From contig CAWKJU010000019.1 of assembly GCA_963849955.1 (NCBI GenBank), positions 40,380 through 104,379 of the forward strand: a stretch of 64,000 bases of DNA, given 5' to 3'. The notes beneath the pieces are model-generated. The model was given only the letters and a program-made list of their open reading frames with translations. It ran no database searches and had not been told where the DNA came from. Each line of letters starts with the position of its first letter. Within the stretch, counting starts at the first letter, position 1. Of the stretch, positions 7,813-16,027 are shown in pieces. The position numbers were made by a program, and so were the translations under genes. The DNA comes from CAWFGW01 sp963849955. GTDB lineage: Bacteria > Bacteroidota > Bacteroidia > Cytophagales > JAAEPT01.

Positions 7813-9303
7813 GTGAATAACTTATTACATAGTCAAGAAACCATTGTTGCCCTTGCTACCCCTTCGGGAATTGGCGCTATCGGTGTTATTCGACTTTCGG
7901 GCAAGCAATCCATTGCTATTGTTAACAGTGTGTTTAAGGGCAAAGATTTAGAAAAACAAGCGCCCAACACCATTCACTTTGGTACCATTCGGGATGGGGA
8001 TAAAATTTTAGATGAAGTGCTGATTTCCCTTTTCAAGGCTCCTCACTCCTTCACCAAAGAAGATGCTATTGAAATATCCACTCACGGGTCGCCTTATATC
8101 ATCAAACAAATTACCCAACTGCTCATTCGCAAAGGAGCCCGTTCAGCTTCTCCTGGGGAGTTTACCAAACGTGCCTTTATGAACGGCCAATTTGATCTGG
8201 CGCAAGCCGAAGCTGTTGCCGATTTAATTCATGCCGATTCAGAGGCTTCACACCAATCTGCTTTGAACCAACTGCGTGGTGGGTTTTCTCAAAAAATTAA
8301 AGCTTTGCGGGAGCAACTGATTCACTTTGCTTCCATGGTAGAACTGGAACTCGACTTTGGTGAAGAGGATGTGGAGTTTGCTGATCGTGATGATCTCCGC
8401 TTGCTGATTAACAACTTATTAAAAGTGATCAATGACCTGATCGACTCCTTTTCGTTGGGAAATGCGATTAAAGAAGGAATCCCAACTGTGATTGCTGGAC
8501 AACCCAATGCGGGGAAGTCTACCCTACTCAATGCTTTGCTAAATGAAGAACGCGCTATCGTCTCTGAAATAGCAGGAACTACGCGTGATGTTATTGAAGA
8601 TGAACTGTTTTTAGAAGGCATTAAATTCCGATTTATTGATACGGCCGGTTTACGTGATACCGAGGATACCATTGAAAAAATTGGCGTAGAGCGAACGCGT
8701 GAAAACATCAAAAAAGCTTCTTTGGTGCTGTTTATGTACGATGTCAATGAAGATGCCAAGACCCGAAATGCTACCTTAAAGGAACTAGAACTCGTCAAAA
8801 ATTCCGGTGTGCCGTTTATTGTGATTGGGAATAAGGTGGATTTGAGTAGTGAGTATGGAGTACAAAGTATGGAGTATGGAGTACAAAGTATAAAGGATGA
8901 AGTAGATGATAGAAAGACGGAGGGTGAAGAGTTAAAAGACAAGAGTCAAGAAACAAGAAGCAAGAAGCAAGAGCCGAGAATCAGGACTTCGAATTATATT
9001 GAAATTTCTGCTTCTACGGGGTTAGGTTTAGAGGAGCTAAAGACTAAGTTGCTGCAAACTATTGAGAGTGGGCAGTTTAAAAAGCTGGATGCAGTGGTTA
9101 CCAATGCTCGCCATTATGAAAGTTTATTACTTACTAAAGAAGCACTTGACCGTGTAATTTTAGGACTCAATGACGGGGTTTCGGGCGACTTTTTAGCCAT
9201 GGATATCAGACAATCGTTGCACCATTTAGGCTTAATCGTAGGGGAAATATCAACGGATGACTTGTTAGAAAACATATTTTCTCGGTTTTGTATAGGAAAG
9301 TAA
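7813..9303 (+). CDS. mnmE: tRNA modification GTPase MnmE
   Basis: MnmE works with MnmG to build the cmnm5/nm5 group on U34 of certain tRNAs. The N-terminal formyl-THF-binding domain opens TIVALATPSGIGAIGVIRLSG. The G domain has GQPNAGKS (229-236), GTTRD (255-259), DTAGL (276-280) and NKVD (340-343), and the protein ends in the invariant FCIGK with the functional cysteine. It starts at GTG 7813. At 496 residues it is longer than the usual ~455, because a low-complexity insertion (about 346-393) derived from nucleotide repeats lies between NKVD and the SA motif. The 3' end of the gene doubles as the attachment site of the adjacent island; the coding sequence is kept intact. Confidence 0.97.
   Translation: MNNLLHSQETIVALATPSGIGAIGVIRLSGKQSIAIVNSVFKGKDLEKQAPNTIHFGTIRDGDKILDEVLISLFKAPHSFTKEDAIEISTHGSPYIIKQITQLLIRKGARSASPGEFTKRAFMNGQFDLAQAEAVADLIHADSEASHQSALNQLRGGFSQKIKALREQLIHFASMVELELDFGEEDVEFADRDDLRLLINNLLKVINDLIDSFSLGNAIKEGIPTVIAGQPNAGKSTLLNALLNEERAIVSEIAGTTRDVIEDELFLEGIKFRFIDTAGLRDTEDTIEKIGVERTRENIKKASLVLFMYDVNEDAKTRNATLKELELVKNSGVPFIVIGNKVDLSSEYGVQSMEYGVQSIKDEVDDRKTEGEELKDKSQETRSKKQEPRIRTSNYIEISASTGLGLEELKTKLLQTIESGQFKKLDAVVTNARHYESLLLTKEALDRVILGLNDGVSGDFLAMDIRQSLHHLGLIVGEISTDDLLENIFSRFCIGK
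8851..8980 (+). repeat. Nucleotide repeats inside mnmE
   Basis: A perfect 20-base direct repeat (GAGTATGGAGTACAAAGTAT at 8851-8870 and 8872-8891, period 21) is followed by a degenerate purine-rich tract with units like CAAGAAG (8941-8975). The whole block is in frame and adds about 48 residues (with EYGVQS twice) to the MnmE G domain. Short degenerate repeats of this kind usually lie between genes in Bacteroidota genomes. Confidence 0.8.
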
Positions 9304-9304
9304 T
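9286..9304 (+). other. Left attachment core (attL) in the mnmE 3' end
   Basis: TTTTGTATAGGAAAGTAAT covers the last codons (FCIGK) and stop of mnmE. The right copy at 38362 reads TTTTGTATCGGTAAATAAT. The 3' end of mnmE (trmE/thdF) is an established insertion site for genomic islands, notably SGI1-type elements in enterobacteria, whose repeats have the same general form. Confidence 0.7.
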
Positions 9305-9370
9305 TACTTTTCAGATAGTACGCTAAAGCCTTCTTTTTCTTGCTTTTAAGCTGTTTTTACTTCCTTTACT

Positions 9371-9448
9371 TGTTGCTAATTTTCCTATTTTTTCCTATCT
9401 TTCGTTTCTAATTTGTTGCTGACCAATCAATATTTGTTGTTAGCAACA
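9371..9448. repeat. Putative arm-type integrase sites, left end
   Basis: TGTTGCTAA is at 9371-9379, the variant TGTTGCTGA at 9414-9422, and the inverted copy TTAGCAACA at 9440-9448. The same pair (direct, then inverted) occurs at the right end (38294 and 38318). Sites repeated in both element ends near the cores are what a lambda-type integrase would use for its N-terminal domain. Confidence 0.55.
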
Positions 9449-9484
9449 GATTTTTAAGATAGTGGCGAGATGATGTTACATAGA

Positions 9485-9520
9485 GATACATCCTGATACA
9501 AAGGGATACACTCTGATACA
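9485..9520 (+). repeat. Four GATACA repeats at exact 10-base spacing
   Basis: GATACA occurs at 9485, 9495, 9505 and 9515, one helical turn apart. The array is 26 bases upstream of the excisionase-like gene. It is probably a binding array for Xis, Int or the gene's own product, or part of its promoter control. Confidence 0.6.
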
Positions 9521-9545
9521 GAAACAAGCCCAAAAAGGAAACACC

Positions 9546-9899
9546 ATGAGCAGCAACATTCGAGTTCCCAAAATCTGTCAGCATTGCGGTACTGAGTTTA
9601 TCGCCAAGACTACTGTGACCAAATTTTGTGGTGATAACTGTGCCAAGCGTGCCTACAAAAAACGCAAAAGAGATCAGAAGGTGCAGGAGATTGCCCCTAC
9701 TGCGGTACAGAAACAAGAATACAATCAGGAGCAAGTCAGAGACAAAGACTTTCTAAGTATTGCCGAAACCTGCAAACTACTTGGAGCAAGTAGAATGACC
9801 CTGTACCGTCAAATCAAGAACGGAAAAATACAAGCTGCAAAAATTGGGAGCCGAACCATTATCAAGAGAGAAGAAATCGAAAAACTGTTTCAGGCATGA
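9546..9899 (+). CDS. Zinc-ribbon/HTH protein, excisionase-like
   Basis: A protein of 117 residues. The N-terminus has a zinc-ribbon-like set C-x2-C...C-x3-C (CQHCGTEF, KFCGDNCAKRAY). The C-terminus is a MerR/excisionase-type winged helix of the HTH_17 kind: FLSIAETCKLLGASRMTLYRQIKNGKI followed by KIGSRTIIKREEIEKLF. Proteins like this lie directly upstream of tyrosine recombinases in Bacteroidota mobile elements and act as recombination directionality factors or regulators. Its stop overlaps the integrase start by 4 bases (ATGA), so the two are translationally coupled. The GATACA array just upstream is a natural candidate target. Confidence 0.85.
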   Translation: MSSNIRVPKICQHCGTEFIAKTTVTKFCGDNCAKRAYKKRKRDQKVQEIAPTAVQKQEYNQEQVRDKDFLSIAETCKLLGASRMTLYRQIKNGKIQAAKIGSRTIIKREEIEKLFQA

Positions 9900-10990
9900 A
9901 AGTAACACTAAGAAAACGCAATCAAGGTGGCAAGACCAGTCTATACCTCGACTACTACCACAAAGGGAAAAGGAAAACCGAATACCTCAAATTATACCTT
10001 TCTCCCAATGCAAAGACTAAGGAGGAAAAGGAAGTCAATAAAAAGACTCTCCAATTAGCCGAGACTATCAGAGCACAGCGACAAATTGAAATCCAAAACG
10101 GTGTTTATGGATTCCGAGACAATGAGAAATTGAAAGGCAGCTTCCTTGCATACATTGAGCTACTGGCTAACCAGAGACAAGACAGCCCAGGCAATTACGG
10201 CAACTGGACAAGTATGCTGAAACATCTAAAGGCATTCTGTTCCTATGAGGTATCCTTCTCAGACATTGACAGACAGTTCATTCAGGATTTCAAATACCAC
10301 CTTGATAAGAAGGCTATTGCACATGGTGACCAGAAATTATCTCAAAACTCAAAGTACTCCTACTTTAACAAGCTGCGAGCAGCTTTAAAGCAAGCAGTGA
10401 AAGACGGCATTCTACCTACCAACCCAAGTGAGGGAGTTGACGCATTTAAGCAAGGAGAATCAGAAAGAGAATTTCTAACCTTAGAGGAATTACAAGCAGC
10501 AGCCAATACCGAATGTGAAATACCTCAGATGAAAACGGCATTCATATTTTCATGCCTTACAGGTCTGAGGTGGTCAGATATTAATAAGCTACTCTGGTCA
10601 GAGGTGCAGCACTCAAATGATAACGGGTATTATATCCGATTCAGACAAAAGAAAACCAAAGGAGCAGAAACCCTCCCTATTTCAGAACAAGCCTTTGGCT
10701 TGCTCGGTGAAAGGCAAGCTCCAGAAGAACGAGTATTCAAAGGATTGAAATACTCTGCATGGCATAACCTGAAATTGCAACAATGGATGATGAAAGCGGG
10801 TATCTCCAAGACCATCACTTTCCACTGTGCTCGTCATACTTATGCCACTTTGCAGCTTACGGCAGGAACTGATATTTACACAGTCTCAAAGCTCTTAGGC
10901 CATAAGGAATTGAAGACCACCCAAGTCTATGCCAAAATCATAGATGAAAAGAAACAGGAAGCAGCCAACAAAATTAAACTTGACCTATGA
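9896..10990 (+). CDS. Tyrosine site-specific recombinase (integrase)
   Basis: A protein of 364 residues. It has an N-terminal arm-binding domain (RKRNQGGKTSLYLDYYHKGKRK), a SAM-like core-binding domain (about 80-180) and a catalytic domain with R225 (TGLRW), H310-x2-R313 (HCARH), H336 (LLGHK) and nucleophile Y345 (VYAKI). All catalytic residues are present, so the enzyme should be active. It is placed about 590 bases inside the left attachment core in the mnmE 3' end, the expected position for the integrase of this island. It overlaps both the upstream excisionase-like gene and the downstream gene by 4 bases. Confidence 0.95.
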   Translation: MKVTLRKRNQGGKTSLYLDYYHKGKRKTEYLKLYLSPNAKTKEEKEVNKKTLQLAETIRAQRQIEIQNGVYGFRDNEKLKGSFLAYIELLANQRQDSPGNYGNWTSMLKHLKAFCSYEVSFSDIDRQFIQDFKYHLDKKAIAHGDQKLSQNSKYSYFNKLRAALKQAVKDGILPTNPSEGVDAFKQGESEREFLTLEELQAAANTECEIPQMKTAFIFSCLTGLRWSDINKLLWSEVQHSNDNGYYIRFRQKKTKGAETLPISEQAFGLLGERQAPEERVFKGLKYSAWHNLKLQQWMMKAGISKTITFHCARHTYATLQLTAGTDIYTVSKLLGHKELKTTQVYAKIIDEKKQEAANKIKLDL

Positions 10991-12003
10991 GCAATCAAAC
11001 CAAATTACTTGATGACATCCTATACCAGGGGCTTCGCCCTTGGTTAGGACAAAACAGCCTTGATGAAAAGTATGCTTCCAAACTCAGCAGCGTAAAGGAA
11101 GCCTCCACAGATTTTCAATTCAAGCATGAAATCAGTTTTCACAGGCCATTCGATCACAAAACAAAGTACTACTCCAAACTGATATTGAACAATGTGAAAA
11201 CGGAGTGTATCAAACTCATTGAGCTAATCAAGGAGGACAACAACGAAAACCTCATCAAGTATTGGCTTGAAGACACACTCAACAAACGGTTTAAAACCCG
11301 TTTAAAAGACCTTGGAAAACTCATTAAAGAAAAGGACTATGCACTGTCGTACATAGATCCTAAGAAAACATCCTTTGAATTAGACCAAACCCACAAGGCA
11401 AACACATTTATCATTCAGCTTCTAAAGCTTGCATACATGCAGCTTTACTTAGAAATCCAAGATGCTTTCAGCACTTGGGTAGATGATAAATTAATACTGG
11501 AGGACTTTTACAGCCAACTACTTTTAGAACCTGTCCCGGACAAACATTTCTTGAAACCAGTTCAAGTAATTGAAGTTGAATCCAAACCATTACCAGCAGC
11601 CAAAACGGAAACCGCAGCAACGGCAAATTCATTTCATTCATTTACTTACAAGCAGCTAAACACCAACCCAGATAAATTGACCGATTTATGGGATAGTCTA
11701 AAGCTGAATCATTTCATTAGTAAATCCACAACCCTACTCAACTTCAAAAAGGTATTCTCAGGAGGTGAAATCAAAACACCTATAGAATGGACAGGAAATA
11801 TCAGCGAGCTATTCTTTTTCATTAAGCTGATATACTCAGAGCACAAGTTGGTGGATGATCTAAAGCAAAAGCAATGGGAAGTGACTTGCCTATGCTTCGT
11901 TGATGCTGATGGAAATTCCTTTGACAGGTCAAAGTTCAGGTCTTTAAAAAGACCGAGCCTATCAGGAGATAAAATAGAAAAGGCAGTTTCGCACCTGATA
12001 TAA
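10987..12003 (+). CDS. Element-encoded protein of unknown function
   Basis: A protein of 338 residues, mostly helical, with no signal peptide or membrane segment. It has two halves separated by a Pro/Ala/Thr-rich linker (about residues 195-215). The C-terminal half (FTYKQLNTNPDKLTDLWDSL ... PIEWTGNISELFFFIKLIY) resembles a domain seen in Bacteroidota mobile elements, some annotated as RteC-like, but I cannot confirm that by eye. It overlaps the integrase stop by 4 bases, so it belongs to the recombination operon and could help control excision. Function unknown. Confidence 0.7.
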   Translation: MSNQTKLLDDILYQGLRPWLGQNSLDEKYASKLSSVKEASTDFQFKHEISFHRPFDHKTKYYSKLILNNVKTECIKLIELIKEDNNENLIKYWLEDTLNKRFKTRLKDLGKLIKEKDYALSYIDPKKTSFELDQTHKANTFIIQLLKLAYMQLYLEIQDAFSTWVDDKLILEDFYSQLLLEPVPDKHFLKPVQVIEVESKPLPAAKTETAATANSFHSFTYKQLNTNPDKLTDLWDSLKLNHFISKSTTLLNFKKVFSGGEIKTPIEWTGNISELFFFIKLIYSEHKLVDDLKQKQWEVTCLCFVDADGNSFDRSKFRSLKRPSLSGDKIEKAVSHLI

Positions 12004-12068
12004 GCCACTCTGCACTATACTCCTTTTATCTTTTTTCTGTTTTTGTTTAGTCCTCTTTTACCTTAAAA

Positions 12069-12121
12069 GTGGGCTATCAATTTTTACAGCCCACTCTGCA
12101 CTCTGCACTCTACACTGCACC
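12069..12121. repeat. Small hairpin and degenerate 7-base repeats
   Basis: GTGGGCT (12069-12075) pairs with AGCCCAC (12088-12094) around a 12-base loop. It is followed by tandem CTCTGCA-like units to 12121, with one more unit at 12008. It lies between the recombination operon and the replication-like module. There is no T tract, so it is not a standard terminator. Confidence 0.5.
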
Positions 12122-12234
12122 ATGCTTTAGAGCCTCATAACGCCCCTTTTAGCCTCCTACTTTAGCATCGTATTCGACAATCGAATATGACTTTTGGCCA
12201 AGAGTCCATTCATTAATTCTTAATACGATTTAAG

Positions 12235-12534
12235 ATGGACGAAATAATTGAACGTCTTGAAAATCTCCAACGCCTAATTGAGAGCCAGGGGATTTACACG
12301 AAAGAAGTTTTAAACTTCAATGAGGCTTGCCAGTACTTGGAGCTTTCACAATCACACTTGTACAAGTTGACAAGTGGAGGGAATATTCCACACTACAAGC
12401 CAAATGGGAAAAAGCTCTATTTCAAGAGAACTGAGTTAGAAAGCTGGTTGCTACGCAACCGCAATGCCACTCAGGAAGAAATAGACCGTAGAGCTGCGGA
12501 TTACCTAATCAAAAAAGGGAGGGTAAAGCTATGA
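12235..12534 (+). CDS. Excisionase-family HTH protein
   Basis: A protein of 99 residues with a short N-terminal coiled-coil segment (EIIERLENLQRLIE) and an HTH_17 winged helix: LNFNEACQYLELSQSHLYKLTSGGNIPHYKPNGKKLYFKR. Pairs of such small HTH proteins precede VirE-N/DUF3987 genes in Bacteroidota integrative elements and probably bind element DNA to control replication or excision. It overlaps the next gene by 4 bases (ATGA) and begins the module running to 15555. Confidence 0.85.
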   Translation: MDEIIERLENLQRLIESQGIYTKEVLNFNEACQYLELSQSHLYKLTSGGNIPHYKPNGKKLYFKRTELESWLLRNRNATQEEIDRRAADYLIKKGRVKL

Positions 12535-12827
12535 CAGAGGTTTTCGATATGCTCTTGACAGTAGCTCAAGACATAAAAACAATCAAAGCATACCTCCTCA
12601 ATTTCCATAAGTCACGATTGGAGCAATTCAGTGATGAATGGATTGACGGACAGGTAGTGATGCAAACGCTGCACATTAGCAAAAGAACCCTTCAATCCCT
12701 TCGGGATAGTGGGGTTCTTCCCTACAGCCGAATCAATGGCAAGTTCTATTATAAAGTTTCTGATATGGAAGCTTTACTGGAATCCAACTACTCACCTTCA
12801 AAATCAAAGCATTATGGAGATAAGTAG
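12531..12827 (+). CDS. Second excisionase-family HTH protein
   Basis: A protein of 98 residues organised like its upstream neighbour: an N-terminal helical part (FDMLLTVAQDIKTIKAYLLN), then a winged helix with WIDGQVVMQTLHISKRTLQSLRDSG and YSRINGKFYYKVSDMEALL. It is a second, divergent member of the same family, suggesting an old tandem duplication. It overlaps the upstream gene by 4 bases and the downstream gene by 14 bases, so the three are translated together. Confidence 0.8.
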   Translation: MTEVFDMLLTVAQDIKTIKAYLLNFHKSRLEQFSDEWIDGQVVMQTLHISKRTLQSLRDSGVLPYSRINGKFYYKVSDMEALLESNYSPSKSKHYGDK

Positions 12828-13734
12828 AGAAGCCATATTGAGCAAAACACATTACGGCTTAAATATCTATGCCCATGTGTTACGCCACTACTATCAGGGT
12901 GAAACAGTTCTTTCCCTTTCGGGAAGGGACTGTAAACCTGCTAAGAATCCATTCAATGCGGACAAGCCCACATTGATGGTGAAAGTGGTTGACGGGATTG
13001 CGAAACACACAGATACAGAAGAAGCCATTGCACAGGGCAATGTCTTTGATTTTGCTTCATTGCATTTCAGCCTCGAAGGGCAAGCCCTTCTCGATAAGAT
13101 CAATGAGGAACTATATCTGAGAATTGGCAAGGAAAGAGGGTTTTATCACCAAGAGGAAACGCAACCTGTGGTTGCTATTCCTGAAATTCAAAAACCTATA
13201 CCACCAGTATTCAGCTATTTCAAAAAGCCCGTATCTAATGTGAAACCAAGTCGCCAAGTCTCTTTGATTGAGGTGTACCACCTCATCAAAGGCAATGATT
13301 TTGCTACGTGTACAAGTACACTTCGCAATATCTCCGAGCCAAAGGATGCCCGAAAGTACAAGGCTCAAAATTTCGATTATGTGACCTTCTCAGGCTCATT
13401 CTCTAAACGGAATGATGCAAACCTCCAAAGACACTCAGGTTTGCTCACAATCGATTTTGACCACATTGAGGACATCCCAACACTCAAGCAATCATTACTC
13501 AATGACCACTATTTTGAAACGGAGCTACTGTTTGTGTCTCCTTCAGGTGATGGATTGAAATGGGTCATACCGATTGATTTGACACAGGCAAAACACCAGG
13601 ACTATTTCAAGGCAGTGGCAAACTACGTTTCCCACACCTACCAGATTGAAGTAGACCAATCAGGAAAGGACATTTCAAGAGCATGTTTCCTTCCACACGA
13701 TACAGACATATTCATCAACCCTAAATACATATAG
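12814..13734 (+). CDS. VirE N-terminal/BT4734-like domain protein
   Basis: I start it at ATG 12814 (MEISREAILSKTHYGLN); the frame is open back to 12709, but that part only overlaps the HTH gene. About 306 residues. The C-terminal 180 residues match the BT4734-like/VirE-N domain: VSLIEVYHLIKGNDFATCTS, then the acidic GLLTIDFDHI and LFVSPSGDGLKWVIPID, an archaeo-eukaryotic-primase-like core. Such proteins precede DUF3987 helicase/primase-like genes and are thought to act in element DNA replication. It ends 3 bases before its DUF3987 partner. Confidence 0.85.
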   Translation: MEISREAILSKTHYGLNIYAHVLRHYYQGETVLSLSGRDCKPAKNPFNADKPTLMVKVVDGIAKHTDTEEAIAQGNVFDFASLHFSLEGQALLDKINEELYLRIGKERGFYHQEETQPVVAIPEIQKPIPPVFSYFKKPVSNVKPSRQVSLIEVYHLIKGNDFATCTSTLRNISEPKDARKYKAQNFDYVTFSGSFSKRNDANLQRHSGLLTIDFDHIEDIPTLKQSLLNDHYFETELLFVSPSGDGLKWVIPIDLTQAKHQDYFKAVANYVSHTYQIEVDQSGKDISRACFLPHDTDIFINPKYI

Positions 13735-13737
13735 GTT

Positions 13738-15555
13738 ATGGAGCGAAAAACATTCAATCCGTTGGAGTGGCTTGATAAGCCTGACCAACGAGTAAAAGTT
13801 ACAGAGCAGAGCAATTACACTACAAATACACAACTCGAAGAAGTTGAACGAATCATTCAAGGCATTGAGGCCAGCCGTATAGATGTTACCTCCGCTTACA
13901 GCGATTGGGTAAACATCGGCTTTGCCTTTGCGGATGAGTTTGGTGAGACAGGTAGAAACCTGTTCCACTGTGTTAGTCAATATCATCCTGAGTATTCCAC
14001 ACAGGAATGTGACAAGCAGTTTGATAATTGCATGAAGGCAAGAGGTCAGGGAGTTTCCCTGAAAACCTTCTTTTATCATGCCAAGGAAGCAGGAATACCA
14101 TTGACTACACCAAAGCAGGAAAGACAGACTTACAGCCCTGCAAGCAGGTCTGAGAATCAAAGCAAGAATCTCAATACTCAGGCAGAAATCAAGAAAGAAC
14201 CGGAACAAATGCCAACCTTTCATGATTCCTTGTTTCCTGAACTTCCTGAGTTTTTGCAAAAGGTAATACAGATAGCCACTTCCAATGAGGAAAGTGATAT
14301 TCTACTCCTTGGCTCCTTAGTGGCCATTAGTGCTTGTTTACCCAAAGTGTCAGGGATCTATGATGGCAAGCGTGTCTACTCCAATCTGTTTCTATTCATT
14401 ACCGCCCAAGCCTCTGCAGGTAAAGGTCGTTTGGTGCATTGTCGCCAATTGGTGAATCCAGTACACAAAGAGTTCAGGGAGCAAGCCAAACTCCACAAGC
14501 AACATTACGAACTGGAATTGGCTGAATACAACACCAACAAAGGGAAAGTTGAAGGAATAGAGAAACCCGAGAAGCCACCCGAAAAGATGCTCTTTATCCC
14601 CGCCAATAACAGCTCCACAGGAGCTTATCAATTATTGGGTGATAGTGACGGTAAAGGACTGATATTTGAAACTGAGGGTGACACACTTGCACATGCCTTT
14701 AAGAGCGATTACGGTAATTATAGTGACGGCTTTAGAAAAGCCTTTCACCATGAGACTATTTCCTACTATCGCAGGACAGACCGTGAATATGTGGACATTG
14801 AAAGCCCTTGCCTTTCTACTGTCCTTTCAGGTACGCCCAAACAAGTAGCGGCCTTAATCCCGAATGCAGAAAACGGCTTATTTAGCCGTTTCATATTCTA
14901 TTACATGAATGTTCGACCAGTGTGGAAGAATGTATTTGCTTCGCAAACTACAAATGGATTAGATGACTACTTTGATGCGTTAGGAAATGAGTTCTTTAGC
15001 CTTTACAGTTCGTTGAAAGCTGGACAGGATGTTCAATTCTTTCTCACCGCTGATCAGCAAGACCTGTTCAATCAGTTCTTTGGTCAGATACAGGAAAAGT
15101 ACATGAGTATTCAGGGAATCGACTATATGGCAACCATCCGAAGATTAGGATTGATTGCCTATCGTTTCTGCATGATATTCTCCGCTTTGCGGATCATGGA
15201 AACTGGTGAAACATCAAATAAAATGATTTGTGAAGAAAGAGACTTTCAAGCTTCGCTTGCAATGGTGAAAGTATTGGTAAAGCATTCGAGTAAAGTATTT
15301 GCAGAACTCCCAGAGGATATTCAGAAACCTACTCGTTTAAACAGGAAAGAGAAGTTCTTGAATAAGCTACCAAAGCACTTCAATCGTCAAAAGTATCTTG
15401 AAGTGGCTACCGTATTAAGTATTCCTCATAAAACAGCAGAAGGTTATGTTACTGACTTCTGTAAATCCAATGTGATTCACCGTGAGTCTCAGGACAACTA
15501 CATAAACACCTCGATTGAGGAAAATGAGGATGTTAAGGATACTAAGGAAGCTTAA
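13738..15555 (+). CDS. DUF3987 protein with PriCT-2-like domain (primase/helicase-like)
   Basis: A protein of 605 residues. The N-terminal 35-120 region (VERIIQGIEASRIDVTSAYS ... NIGFAFADEFGETGR) resembles the PriCT-2 primase C-terminal domain. The rest is DUF3987, a P-loop-like region with FLFITAQASAGKGRLV near residue 220 in place of a classic GKT/S Walker A, and SPCLSTVLSGTPKQ further on. With the VirE-N protein it forms the replication-like module of many Bacteroidota integrative elements. It is followed by a 130-base gap that holds the start signals of the restriction/Argonaute operon. Confidence 0.85.
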   Translation: MERKTFNPLEWLDKPDQRVKVTEQSNYTTNTQLEEVERIIQGIEASRIDVTSAYSDWVNIGFAFADEFGETGRNLFHCVSQYHPEYSTQECDKQFDNCMKARGQGVSLKTFFYHAKEAGIPLTTPKQERQTYSPASRSENQSKNLNTQAEIKKEPEQMPTFHDSLFPELPEFLQKVIQIATSNEESDILLLGSLVAISACLPKVSGIYDGKRVYSNLFLFITAQASAGKGRLVHCRQLVNPVHKEFREQAKLHKQHYELELAEYNTNKGKVEGIEKPEKPPEKMLFIPANNSSTGAYQLLGDSDGKGLIFETEGDTLAHAFKSDYGNYSDGFRKAFHHETISYYRRTDREYVDIESPCLSTVLSGTPKQVAALIPNAENGLFSRFIFYYMNVRPVWKNVFASQTTNGLDDYFDALGNEFFSLYSSLKAGQDVQFFLTADQQDLFNQFFGQIQEKYMSIQGIDYMATIRRLGLIAYRFCMIFSALRIMETGETSNKMICEERDFQASLAMVKVLVKHSSKVFAELPEDIQKPTRLNRKEKFLNKLPKHFNRQKYLEVATVLSIPHKTAEGYVTDFCKSNVIHRESQDNYINTSIEENEDVKDTKEA

Positions 15556-15608
15556 TCCTTGGTATCCTCCATTTCCTTAAAATCCTGACAACTGTTTTTC
15601 AATGGTTG

Positions 15609-15629
15609 AATTGTTGGAAATAGACAATT
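15609..15629. promoter_or_regulatory. Possible operator of the restriction/Argonaute operon
   Basis: AATTGT (15609-15614) and ACAATT (15624-15629) form a dyad with a 9-base spacer, 57 bases upstream of the XRE regulator gene. A second, imperfect dyad follows (TTGACA-AATAA-TGTCCAA). These are plausible sites for autoregulation by the XRE protein, as with controller proteins of restriction systems. Confidence 0.35.
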
Positions 15630-15685
15630 GGATACGTACATTTGACAAATAATGTCCAAAATATTTAATCAAGAAAAATAAGGCA

Positions 15686-16027
15686 ATGTCTATTCAAGAG
15701 ACCTTTGGGGAACACATTAGGAAGTTAAGGGAGCAATTTGGCTTACCTCTTAGGAAGGTAGCTGCAACCCTAGATATTGATCCTTCTACATTGAGTAAGA
15801 TTGAGAGAGGCGAAAGGTCGGCAAACAAAGAAATGCTACCTCTCCTGGCTGAATTGTTTAGTGAAAATGAAGAAACACTTGGAGTGATCTTATTAAGCGA
15901 CAAAGTTGCCACTGATTTAATGCAGGAAGCAAACTCAAATGAAATTCTTAAGGTAGCTGAAGAAAAAATAAAGTATTTAAAGACCAGAAGCCTTCAGCAG
16001 GGCAAAATTGATTTCGACAAAAAATGA
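15686..16027 (+). CDS. XRE-family regulator of the restriction/Argonaute operon
   Basis: A protein of 113 residues. An XRE/Cro helix-turn-helix fills residues 6-62 (FGEHIRKLREQFGLPLRKVA, IDPSTLSKIERGERSANKEM). A C-terminal helical tail (ILKVAEEKIKYLKTR) is probably for dimerisation. Its size and place, immediately ahead of a restriction-methylase gene with a 4-base ATGA overlap, fit a controller (C) protein that delays restriction until methylation is complete. As the first gene of the five-gene operon, it may also set expression of the nuclease and Argonaute. Confidence 0.85.
   Translation: MSIQETFGEHIRKLREQFGLPLRKVAATLDIDPSTLSKIERGERSANKEMLPLLAELFSENEETLGVILLSDKVATDLMQEANSNEILKVAEEKIKYLKTRSLQQGKIDFDKK

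Noticed and set aside
8322..8942. Leftward frame opposite mnmE
   Set aside because: It is antisense to a well-conserved GTPase and has Ser-rich low-complexity content.
9371..9381. TGTTGCTAATT shared by both ends as the attachment core
   Set aside because: It occurs more than once per end and in both orientations, which fits arm-type binding sites. The longer 19-base repeat at the gene end is the better core.
9304..9545. A tRNA gene as the target of the integrase
   Set aside because: No cloverleaf was seen here or elsewhere in the window. The duplicated mnmE 3' end explains the insertion site.
12088..12121. Possible CRISPR-like short tandem repeats
   Set aside because: The units are only about 7 bases with no spacers. 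No CRISPR array or cas gene was found anywhere in the window.
12709..12813. Upstream start for the VirE-N protein
   Set aside because: It lies wholly within the coding part of the preceding HTH gene, and the family N-terminus begins at 12814.
13675..14259. Leftward frame of 194 residues opposite the DUF3987 gene
   Set aside because: It has no recognisable domain and is fully covered by the strongly supported rightward gene.
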